From CAIXTV01 sp964543995 (GTDB taxonomy: Bacteria; Bacteroidota; Bacteroidia; Bacteroidales; CAIXTV01): DNA of 64,000 bases. Made by a program: the position numbers and the translations under genes. How positions within the stretch are numbered: position 1 is the stretch's first letter; each line of letters starts with the position of its first letter. Below the pieces are notes generated by a model. It was given only the letters and a program-made list of their open reading frames with translations, was not told where the DNA came from and searched no databases. Positions 1-7,653 of this stretch are shown one piece after another. The stretch covers positions 4,815-68,814 of the forward strand of contig CAZJBB010000002.1 in assembly GCA_964543995.1 (NCBI GenBank). The letters run 5' to 3'.

Positions 1-279
1 GATTTCCTCATGATAATTACTAAACTCGATGGTAAAGGCATTTTGTGCCGGATTGGGATAATATTGTAACCCAATCTGAAAATGATTGGGGTGGATGGGG
101 GCATACTGTACCCGATTTTCATCGGGGTCATAATCGAGCAAAATACGGGCGGTATTTACAACATCTATGCTAATATTGTTTTCGGTAATCCTAGTAAAAT
201 TGCATTTTTCGGCTTTAATACTCTCAAGTGGGAAAGCTAAAGTAAAAATTGCCCAGAACAGAATAGATTTTTGTTTCAT
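1..279 (-). CDS. Secreted protein, 5' part only (T9SS sorting domain begins)
   Basis: The reading frame opens at ATG 279 and runs 93 codons off the left edge, so the C-terminus is missing. It begins with a Lys-rich start and a hydrophobic stretch (residues 4-22) that looks like a Sec signal peptide. At residues 74-83 it reads YPNPAQNAFT, the usual opening of a Bacteroidota T9SS type A sorting domain. The mature region before that domain is only about 50 residues, so this is a small cargo or a domain-poor one. It lies 18 bases downstream of another T9SS cargo gene on the same strand and is probably cotranscribed with it. No function can be assigned to the mature part. Confidence 0.6.
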   Translation of the reverse strand, partial: MKQKSILFWAIFTLAFPLESIKAEKCNFTRITENNISIDVVNTARILLDYDPDENRVQYAPIHPNHFQIGLQYYPNPAQNAFTIEFSNYHEEI

Positions 280-297
280 TTTAATTTTATTGAATTA

Positions 298-1239
298 TTA
301 CTCCTTTACCACCTTCTTATAAATCAACCTTCCATTATAATTAAACCGTATGAAATACACCCCTGGTGAATATGAGGCTGTATACAAAATTTGCTTTTCC
401 TGCATTTCTCCTTTATACAGCAATTGCCCAATGGCATTATAAATATCATAAGAAATAGGAAAGGTATTCCATTTGGCCTCTAAGGTAAGTTCATCTGCCA
501 CGGGGTTGGGGTGCACACTGATACTACCATCGGGAACTGGATTTACCGGATCACAATTCACAACACTTACATCATCAACTAAGTAATAGGCGACAGGGTG
601 ATTAATATTAGTGCATGCTTGATAATTAATATCAACATTGTCTAAAAAACAACCAATGGTAATAAATTGCTCTCCTCCTTTTGAAATGTAATACCCTGAA
701 ATAGCAATCCAATTCGTTGAGTCCGCTAAAATGTTCCCAGCAGGATTTTCAACTGAAGGAGTCATAATTATGGGGGTGGCTCCGGTAGTTATCAAACTAT
801 CATCGGTAAATACCAAACCTATTGCATCAATAGCCCATTCAAAACCGGAATTGTTTACCCAAAATTCTATGCAATACTTCTTACCGGAATCAAGGGGTTG
901 AATTAATTTTACTTCTAAATATTCGCTATAAGCTACAGGTCTCCAAAAAATAAAACCTGCATAGGCATTTCCGGTCTTAGCATACTGGTTTCCAAATGCA
1001 ACGCTCGGAACTCCAAATAACCCATTAATAAAATTATTACAAGAATTGTAGTAATCTGTTGAACTTGACAAATTTCCATAGTAATCTTTCGTTCCTGCAA
1101 ACCAAGGCACAGCATAGAAAATTTCACCTTGTTGGGTAGGACAGGTAATAAAATCTTCAAAACTTGGATTAGGGACAAGGTTTTGACTTTTAACTCCAAT
1201 TGTCAACATTACTAGCCAACAAAAAGTAAATACCTTCAT
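298..1239 (-). CDS. Secreted T9SS cargo protein with N-terminal LVPNPSFE-type domain
   Basis: The protein has 313 residues. A signal peptide covers about residues 1-18 (cleavage near VKSQ-N). The mature protein starts LVPNPSFEDF, which is the hallmark of a common Bacteroidota jelly-roll-like extracellular domain (residues about 20-225) often found on OmpA-like or sorting-domain proteins. The last 75 residues (VHPNPVADEL through the final KKVVKE) form a T9SS type A sorting domain, so export through the outer membrane and surface attachment or release are expected. The role of the jelly-roll part is unknown; binding of glycan or envelope material is only a guess. The partial cargo gene follows 18 bases downstream. 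Confidence 0.8.
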   Translation of the reverse strand: MKVFTFCWLVMLTIGVKSQNLVPNPSFEDFITCPTQQGEIFYAVPWFAGTKDYYGNLSSSTDYYNSCNNFINGLFGVPSVAFGNQYAKTGNAYAGFIFWRPVAYSEYLEVKLIQPLDSGKKYCIEFWVNNSGFEWAIDAIGLVFTDDSLITTGATPIIMTPSVENPAGNILADSTNWIAISGYYISKGGEQFITIGCFLDNVDINYQACTNINHPVAYYLVDDVSVVNCDPVNPVPDGSISVHPNPVADELTLEAKWNTFPISYDIYNAIGQLLYKGEMQEKQILYTASYSPGVYFIRFNYNGRLIYKKVVKE

Positions 1240-1416
1240 GATAATAATAGGAAGGATTTTTGTTTCATGTTGGTTGATTTTATTGTAATAAAGCTTTAAC
1301 CGAAATTACTATTTTATAAGTAGTGTTATTCGATAAAATTACAAAAAATATTTCTTGTATCAACTCAAATGAAAGGATGCTGAATTGTTTTTTTGTTGCC
1401 GACTCCGATATTTCAA

Positions 1417-2919
1417 TTAAAACCTAAACCAATGTTCATAGTCTTTAATTGATTTTTCAGGAATGGTTTTGTGGTAAAACTCGTTGGTTTGGCAATGATA
1501 TTCGTAAGCATTCCCCCATTCCGTATGGTTTTCGGCTACCAGCTTAATGGCATCGAGAATAAAAAGCAATTCCTTATTGGTCATGGTTGGATGCAGCGAC
1601 AAACGAACCCAACCGGGTTTTAAGGAAAGGTCTCCCGATTCAATTTTATCGGTAATCTCATGAGAATGTCTTTTATCCACATCCAACAAATAATGACCGT
1701 AAGTGCCTGCACAAGAGCACCCTCCTCTCACTTGTATTCCAAACCTATCGTTTAACAGCTTTACAATTAAATTATGATGAATGCCCTCGATATAAAATGA
1801 AAAGATACCTAAGCGATTTTCAATATTATCAGCCAAAATATGAAGGTGGTCGATTTTCCTAAATTTCTCAAAAGCCATGAGGATTAATTCCTTTTCTCTA
1901 AGGTGCATGTTTTTCATGCCCATTTCTTCTTTCAAGACTATGCATAATGCGGCTCGAATGGTTTGCAAAAATCCGGGAGTACCTCCGTCTTCACGGGTTT
2001 CTATGTCGGAAATGTAGCTATACTGCCCCCAACGATTGGTCCATTTCACAGTACCACCCCCGGGCTGGTCGGGAGTTTCGTTTTTATACAGTTTTTTGTT
2101 GAAGATCAGAACGCCTGAACTTCCCGGTCCCCCTAAAAACTTGTGAGGGGAAAAAAATATCGCATCTAAACATTCTTCCGGACGTTCGGGATGCATATTT
2201 ATGGGTAAATAAGGTGCTGAAGCTGCAAAATCGATAAAACACAAGCCCCCATATTCGTGCATAATGCCGGCCAATTCATAATAAGGTGGAATGTATCCGG
2301 TAACATTAGAACAACCTGAAAATGAACCAATTTTAACCTTTCTGTCTTTGTACTTTTCCAATTGATCTCGCAAACTTTGAGGATTCACCAATAAATTTTC
2401 ATCCGGAGTAAGGATCACAACATCGGCAATCGTTTCGAGCCAGGATGTGTGATTAGAATGGTGTTCAACATGGGTTAAAAAAACCACCGGTTTGTTTTCC
2501 GGTTGAATGAACTCCAAGCAGTTGTATTTTTGGTTTTCCGATAGTTTACAAAAAGATTTTACATTGTCCGGAAGTTTAAGTCCCAAAATTCGTTGCAGTT
2601 TACTAATGCAACCCGTCATTCCGGTTCCACTCATCAAAATTACATCATCCTCATGGGCATTCACATGAGCCTTAATGATTTTTTGGGCTTGTTTATAGGC
2701 AAGGGTCATGGCATTGCCCGTTTCGCTGGCTTCCGAATGCGTATTTCCTACCAAAGGGCCAATTTCGTTTTTCATCTTTTCTTCAATAGGCGCATACAGC
2801 CTGCCACTGGCAATCCAATCGGCATATACTAAAGACTGTTTACCATAGGGGGAGTTGAATTGGGTATGATTCCCTATGATGTTTTGTCTATACTTTTCGA
2901 AAAATAATTCAAGGTTCAT
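1417..2919 (-). CDS. Class V aminotransferase, cysteine desulfurase-like
   Basis: This 500-residue protein is a PLP-dependent fold-type I enzyme of the class V aminotransferase family. The Schiff-base lysine is K260 in SPHKFLGGPGSSG, the pyridine-nitrogen aspartate is D230 in FIDFAASAP, and the ring-stacking histidine lies in THVEHHSN (150-156). A loop with C401 and C403 (RGGCSCAG) sits where cysteine desulfurases carry their persulfide cysteine. It is longer than IscS or SufS (about 400 residues) and has a distinctive N-terminal GNTHSEAS segment. Desulfurase, selenocysteine lyase or another Cys-type lyase activity are all possible. No scaffold gene (iscU, sufBCD) is adjacent. Confidence 0.8.
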   Translation of the reverse strand: MNLELFFEKYRQNIIGNHTQFNSPYGKQSLVYADWIASGRLYAPIEEKMKNEIGPLVGNTHSEASETGNAMTLAYKQAQKIIKAHVNAHEDDVILMSGTGMTGCISKLQRILGLKLPDNVKSFCKLSENQKYNCLEFIQPENKPVVFLTHVEHHSNHTSWLETIADVVILTPDENLLVNPQSLRDQLEKYKDRKVKIGSFSGCSNVTGYIPPYYELAGIMHEYGGLCFIDFAASAPYLPINMHPERPEECLDAIFFSPHKFLGGPGSSGVLIFNKKLYKNETPDQPGGGTVKWTNRWGQYSYISDIETREDGGTPGFLQTIRAALCIVLKEEMGMKNMHLREKELILMAFEKFRKIDHLHILADNIENRLGIFSFYIEGIHHNLIVKLLNDRFGIQVRGGCSCAGTYGHYLLDVDKRHSHEITDKIESGDLSLKPGWVRLSLHPTMTNKELLFILDAIKLVAENHTEWGNAYEYHCQTNEFYHKTIPEKSIKDYEHWFRF

Positions 2920-3012
2920 AAGTTCTTTTCAGCGTAAAAGCAAGCAGGATTTCGCCTGTTTTGGAATGCCATGGGTAATTAAATGAATACAAAGGCTGTA
3001 AGCTTATTAGGC

Positions 3013-3330
3013 TTAAGGAGCACAAGTATAATTGCTGATACTCAATACATTTTGATGAATAAAGTCCAATTCAATTTGAGTAATCATTTTTTCCGATACC
3101 TGGATGCTCTCTAATTGAGGTATTTCTTTAATATCATCCTCAGTATGGATAAGAATACAATCACAATCATTAATTAGACTCCAATCCTTGTTTATGGCAT
3201 GTTTTTCTTTTTTACGAAAGGCTTCAGATACTATGGTTTCTCCTGAAAATGTGATAACCTTAAAGAATTTAGCATCAAGGGCTGAGGTTGAAATCCATAT
3301 ATAGTCGTTGGTGGGGATAGCAATTTTCAT
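3013..3330 (-). CDS. NifX/NafY-like (dinitrogenase FeMo-cofactor fold) small protein
   Basis: This 105-residue protein opens MKIAIPTND followed by ALDAKFFKVI. That matches the start of the NifX/NifB-C-terminal/NafY fold (metal-cluster binding), where proteins usually begin MKIAIPT and then have a HFG or similar motif. The usual HFG histidine is replaced here, so cluster binding may be altered or lost. No nif genes are in the window, so nitrogen fixation is not implied. Stand-alone members are common in anaerobes and Bacteroidota, where the role is poorly known. It is divergent from a Crp/Fnr regulator, with 153 bases between them that may hold promoters for both. Confidence 0.55.
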   Translation of the reverse strand: MKIAIPTNDYIWISTSALDAKFFKVITFSGETIVSEAFRKKEKHAINKDWSLINDCDCILIHTEDDIKEIPQLESIQVSEKMITQIELDFIHQNVLSISNYTCAP

Positions 3331-3450
3331 TTGGATTTATTTTAACAGGGCTAAATTAAGCCTAATATGCACTGAGAATTTAAAAATGCCGTGACATTCT
3401 TTATTGGATAATGTAAGAATCAATACGCAGAGAAATATAATAATATTACT

Positions 3451-3471
3451 TATTTTTGTGATGAATATCAC
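3451..3471 (+). promoter_or_regulatory. Crp/Fnr promoter -7 element with overlapping palindromic operator
   Basis: TATTTTTG (3451-3458) matches the Bacteroidota -7 consensus TAnnTTTG. It runs directly into a perfect inverted repeat, GTGAT-GAAT-ATCAC (3458-3471), which reads TGTGA-N6-TCAC like a CRP/FNR-family half-site pair. The operator ends 12 bases before the start codon of the Crp/Fnr gene, so binding there would block transcription: negative autoregulation is the simple inference. No good -33 element is visible. Confidence 0.65.
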
Positions 3472-3483
3472 TTAATACTATAT

Positions 3484-4188
3484 ATGGACACCCAAAATGT
3501 ACCCGGAACCAAATTTAATTGCAGCCAATGTTCTGATAGATCCTGTGCAGTGGCGCATTTAACAGAAAGTCAATTGGAGTTGCTGAACAATAACAGCATA
3601 GAAACCGGCATTAAGAAAGGGGAAATTATTTTGCATGCAGGCGCCATGAACTCAAGCATTATATACCTCAAAACCGGTTTTGTAAAAGAATATTTATCCA
3701 ATCGAAAAAACAAGAACGAAATCCTTCAGATTGTAAAACACCATTCCTATTTGGGACTACAGTCTTTGTTTGGCGATAAGTTTAATCATTTTTCATATTC
3801 TGCCTTGGAGGATTTGAAAATCTGCTATATTGATAATTCTATTTTCAGACAATTAATCAAAGAAAACGGTGATTTTGCCATGGAAGTCTTACAATGTATC
3901 TGTAAGGAAAATCTCAATTTAACCCACCGCATGGTGAATCAAAATTATAAAAAAGCAGATGGGCGATTTGCCGATATTCTTCTGTATTTATCACAGGATA
4001 TATTTGAGAATCAAACCTTTGAACTTCCCTTTTCGAGACAGGAGCTGGCCGATTTGATTGGCCTTTCGAGAGAAAGTGCCATTCGGGTTTTGTCGGCTTT
4101 TACCTCCGACGGCATCATTAAAACGGAGGGTAAGAAAATTGAAATTCTGAATATGGATTTGGTGCGAAAAATAAGTGAAAACGGCTAG
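3484..4188 (+). CDS. Crp/Fnr family transcriptional regulator with N-terminal Cys cluster
   Basis: The protein has 234 residues: an N-terminal cysteine triad (C13, C16, C21; C-x2-C-x4-C), a cyclic-nucleotide-binding-like beta barrel (about 30-125), a dimer helix (about 130-160) and a winged helix-turn-helix (about 183-206, FSRQELADLIG then LSRESAIRVL). The recognition helix carries R-E-S-x-x-R, close to the CRP pattern. The cysteine triad resembles the spacing that holds the FNR iron-sulfur cluster, and further cysteines lie near residues 138-140, so an oxygen- or NO-sensing role is plausible but not shown. A matching palindrome lies just upstream. The divergent neighbour is a NifX-like protein, a candidate target. 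Confidence 0.85.
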   Translation: MDTQNVPGTKFNCSQCSDRSCAVAHLTESQLELLNNNSIETGIKKGEIILHAGAMNSSIIYLKTGFVKEYLSNRKNKNEILQIVKHHSYLGLQSLFGDKFNHFSYSALEDLKICYIDNSIFRQLIKENGDFAMEVLQCICKENLNLTHRMVNQNYKKADGRFADILLYLSQDIFENQTFELPFSRQELADLIGLSRESAIRVLSAFTSDGIIKTEGKKIEILNMDLVRKISENG

Positions 4189-4232
4189 GAAATTAGCTGC
4201 CCTGGGCAAAACGTTGAACCAACTGAAACTGT

Positions 4233-5489
4233 TTACAATAAATTCAACCGTGAGGAATCCTGTTTGATAAAGATAAACAGCATGATGGTAAAAGACCATA
4301 AGGAAGATCCTCCATAGCTTACAAAGGGCAAAGGAATCCCAACTACCGGGAACAATCCCATGGTCATTCCCACATTTACTGTAATATGGAAAAACAGCAC
4401 CGAGGCTAAGCAGTAGCCATAGATCCTACTGAAGGCCGATCGCTGTCGTTCGGCAATGAAAATAATGCGGGTGATTAAACCGATAAACAATGCAATTAAG
4501 GCAAAACTACCCACAAAGCCCCATTCCTCACCCACGGTACAGAATATAAAGTCGGTGCTTTGCTCCGGAACAAAATTGTATTTGGTTTGGGTGCCGTTAA
4601 GGAATCCTTTACCCCAAAATCCACCCGATCCAATGGCAATTTTGGATTGATTTACATTATAGCCGGCTTTTTTCAGATCCACTTCTTTGCCAAGCAATAC
4701 TTCAATTCTTGCTTTTTGGTGGGGCTCCAAATGATCGAAAGCATAATCCACACTATAAATAAATCCGGCAGTCAATAAGTACAATCCAAACAAGATTAAG
4801 AGAATTTTCCTGTTTTTTCGGATGATCCAAAACATAATTAAAGCCACTGCCGAAACAATGATGAGGATAATTAATTTGTCCAGCATGAGCGTAGCAAAGA
4901 ACAAAACAATCACAATCAGCCCTAAAATCAGAATGTTTCCTGAAAGACCTTCACGATAGAGCATGAAAATCAATGAAGTAAAAACCAAGGCTGAACCGGT
5001 ATCATTTTCTAATAAAATAAATAAAACGGGTATCAGAATGATAAAAAAAGTAATGAACTTGGTCTTTTTATACTGTATTTTAACATCCAAGGCACTTAAA
5101 TATCTTGCTAAAGCCAAGCTGGTGGCCAATTTGGCAAACTCCGCCGGTTGTATACCCACATCTCCCACCCCAAACCAGGATTTGGATCCGGAAATCTCTC
5201 TCCCTACAAAAATCACCAAGAGGAGCATGATCATATTCAACCCATAAATAACGAAGGCAAAAGTGTTGAATATTTTAGGGTCTATGAGTAAGATGGTCAG
5301 CGACAAGACCAAGGAACTCAGTATCCAAATAAATTGCTTTCCCGAGTTATGGGTAAAATCCAAAATGCTCCGGTGTTCTTCGGAATAGACAGCCGCATAA
5401 ATGTTTATCCAACCTATTCCAACAATGGCCATGTATAAGAATACCATGACCCAGTCGATGTTTTTGAATATGTTGATTCGTTGGCGCAT
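4233..5489 (-). CDS. rodA: Rod shape-determining protein RodA (SEDS glycosyltransferase)
   Basis: This 418-residue polytopic membrane protein of the FtsW/RodA/SpoVE (SEDS) family polymerises lipid II into glycan strands during cell elongation. Conserved family stretches are QPAEFAKLATSLALA (about 110), the extracellular loop PEQSTDFIFCTVGEEWG (about 310) and GIPLPFVSYGGSS near the C-terminus. About ten hydrophobic segments are visible. The gene follows mrdA with only 5 bases between them, the standard PBP2-RodA pair that works as one enzyme complex. Genes mreBCD are not in the window upstream of mrdA, unlike in many bacteria. Confidence 0.93.
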   Translation of the reverse strand: MRQRINIFKNIDWVMVFLYMAIVGIGWINIYAAVYSEEHRSILDFTHNSGKQFIWILSSLVLSLTILLIDPKIFNTFAFVIYGLNMIMLLLVIFVGREISGSKSWFGVGDVGIQPAEFAKLATSLALARYLSALDVKIQYKKTKFITFFIILIPVLFILLENDTGSALVFTSLIFMLYREGLSGNILILGLIVIVLFFATLMLDKLIILIIVSAVALIMFWIIRKNRKILLILFGLYLLTAGFIYSVDYAFDHLEPHQKARIEVLLGKEVDLKKAGYNVNQSKIAIGSGGFWGKGFLNGTQTKYNFVPEQSTDFIFCTVGEEWGFVGSFALIALFIGLITRIIFIAERQRSAFSRIYGYCLASVLFFHITVNVGMTMGLFPVVGIPLPFVSYGGSSLWSFTIMLFIFIKQDSSRLNLL

Positions 5490-5494
5490 CTTGA

Positions 5495-7309
5495 TTAATA
5501 AATTTTGGCATTTACCATATTATCCTCCACGTCTTTTCGGGTAACCTTACCGGTGATAAATTTCTCTATCATCAAACTGGCAATGGGCACCGCCCAGGTG
5601 GCTCCAAAACCCGCGTTTTCAATAACCACACTGATGGCAATTTTGGGGTTGTCTTTGGGAGCAAAAGCAATAAAAATGGAGTGGTTTTTTCCATGGGGAT
5701 TCTGAGCCGTTCCTGTTTTCCCGCAAATTTTATATTCATCGTTTTTAGCACTGGAGGCCGTTCCGGCTTCCACTACCATAAGCATAGCGTCGGCAACAAT
5801 ATCGAAATATTTTGCATCGATCAGGGTTTTCTTCTTTTCTAAAAACTTGGGATTGGGGTTTTGTTGCTTGCCGATAGACTTAACAATATGAGGGGTGTAA
5901 TAATATCCGCGGTTGGCTAAAATGCCGGCTAAGTTTGCCAATTGCAAAGGCGTAATGCCAATTTCTCCTTGCCCGATAGCCAATGAGATAATGGAAAGCG
6001 ATTTCCAACGGTTTTGCCCATGATACTTATCATAAAAGTTAGAAGTAGGGATATTGCCCCTTAACTCACTGGTTAAATCGCTATTCAAATGCTCTCCTAA
6101 CCCAAAACTGGTAACATATTTACGCCAGTCATCATAGGCTTCTTTAACCGATGCATATTTTCGATTGTCAATCATGGCACGGAAAGCCCGACAGAAATAG
6201 GCGTTGCATGAAACGGCAATGGCATGCATTAAGTCCAATGGAGAAGGATGCGGATGGCATTCTACATTGATGCCCCCAAAGTGAAATCCCCGCTCGCAAG
6301 AAAATGCCGTGGATGGCGTCAGTACTCCTTCTTGTAAACCTACCAAGGCATTGACCAATTTAAAGGTGGAACCCGGCGGATACTTTGCCATTAAGGCTCT
6401 GTTAAACAATGGCTTAACAGGGTCCTGAAGCAATTTCACATAGTTTTGAGTCCTCACCCTGCCTACCAAAAGGTTGGGATCGTACGAAGGGCTGGTAACC
6501 AAGGCTAAAATTTCCCCGGTTGAAGGCTGAATGGCTACGATGCTGCCTCTTTTGTTTTTCATAAGCAGCTCACCATACACCTGAAGATCTGCATCCAGGG
6601 AGGAGTATAAGTTCTGGCCCGGTATGGGAATGGTATCGTACAAACCTTCTCTGAAACTGCCTTTTACCCTATTTAAGTTATCCACCATCATAATGGTACA
6701 GCCATTTTTCCCTCTTAATACCTCTTCGTATGATTTTTCTATGCCACTGATGCCAATATAATCTCCCGGTTTATAGTAAGAACCATTTTCAACGGCCGCA
6801 TTGTCCACTTCGCCAATATACCCCAAGGTATGAGCCGCAATGGGCAAAGGGTATTTACGCAAAGTTCGGGATTGAAAGTAGAATCCCGGATATTTATACA
6901 ATTTTTCTTCTATAAAGCTATACTCTTCTTTGGAATATTGCTTTTCGAATACCGAGGCTTTGTAGGGAGAATACGAATAGGCTTTCGAAAATCGACTTTT
7001 GAATTCTTCTTTGGTTATGCTCAGCATTTTACAAAAATCCGTGGTGTCGAAATCCCTAATTTGCTTTGGAATGACCATTAAATCGTAAATGGCTTCGTTA
7101 TAAGTAAGCAGCTTTCCGTTTCTGTCGTAAATCAATCCTCGGGGTGGATACACGGTTAATTCCCTAAGTACATTTTTATTGGCTGAAATGATAAATGAAT
7201 CGTCAATCAGTTGTAAAACAATCAATCGCAGAATAAAAATAAAACCAACCGACCAAAATATGGCGGTGATGATAAGTCGTCGACCGGCTAAGGATTGTTT
7301 AAGTACCAC
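5495..7309 (-). CDS. mrdA: Penicillin-binding protein 2 (elongation transpeptidase)
   Basis: This 604-residue class B PBP crosslinks peptidoglycan during lateral wall growth as partner of RodA. It has one N-terminal membrane anchor (about 12-36), the pedestal domain with PPRGLIYDRNG (55-65), and a transpeptidase domain with all three active-site motifs: S314-T-F-K317, S367-C-N369 and K531-T-G533. Length and motif spacing match the family. The gene leads the mrdA-rodA pair. A -7 element lies about 33 bases upstream on the same strand (7343-7350). Confidence 0.94.
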   Translation of the reverse strand: MVLKQSLAGRRLIITAIFWSVGFIFILRLIVLQLIDDSFIISANKNVLRELTVYPPRGLIYDRNGKLLTYNEAIYDLMVIPKQIRDFDTTDFCKMLSITKEEFKSRFSKAYSYSPYKASVFEKQYSKEEYSFIEEKLYKYPGFYFQSRTLRKYPLPIAAHTLGYIGEVDNAAVENGSYYKPGDYIGISGIEKSYEEVLRGKNGCTIMMVDNLNRVKGSFREGLYDTIPIPGQNLYSSLDADLQVYGELLMKNKRGSIVAIQPSTGEILALVTSPSYDPNLLVGRVRTQNYVKLLQDPVKPLFNRALMAKYPPGSTFKLVNALVGLQEGVLTPSTAFSCERGFHFGGINVECHPHPSPLDLMHAIAVSCNAYFCRAFRAMIDNRKYASVKEAYDDWRKYVTSFGLGEHLNSDLTSELRGNIPTSNFYDKYHGQNRWKSLSIISLAIGQGEIGITPLQLANLAGILANRGYYYTPHIVKSIGKQQNPNPKFLEKKKTLIDAKYFDIVADAMLMVVEAGTASSAKNDEYKICGKTGTAQNPHGKNHSIFIAFAPKDNPKIAISVVIENAGFGATWAVPIASLMIEKFITGKVTRKDVEDNMVNAKIY

Positions 7310-7653
7310 GGATTAAAAAATGCTTCAAAAAAGTATAATCTGCAAAAATAGGTAAAAAGGTGGGGAATGCAGAAACGACAAAGCCCTAAATTGAAAGTTA
7401 AAACCATAAATATTGTTAATCACTAATGATGCAAGAGGAGGCACAAACCAATGCATTAATTGGGATAAGCCCGACATAGCAAATGTTCTGAAGAATTTCG
7501 AGAACTACATTTGCTTCGTCGTTTCCGCATCATTTTTTCAGATTTTAAACACTTCAATTGACAATATTGAATACTTGCTTGCTTTAGGTCTATTGTATTT
7601 CTCTAAAACGGAATTTGGGTTAATACAGATTTTCATGCACATCAGTGAAAATT
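7310..7653. other. Intergenic stretch, no gene recognised
   Basis: These 344 bases separate the mrdA start from the U32 peptidase stop. The only signal I can support is a minus-strand -7 element at 7343-7350. Plus-strand open frames cross the stretch but show no recognisable protein and run antisense into the U32 gene. No tRNA-like structure was found. Confidence 0.5.
7343..7350 (-). promoter_or_regulatory. -7 promoter element for mrdA-rodA
   Basis: On the minus strand this reads TATTTTTG, a match to the Bacteroidota -7 consensus TAnnTTTG, 33 bases before the mrdA start codon. A TTTG at 7379-7382 is the nearest -33 candidate, but the 28-base spacing is long. Confidence 0.45.
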
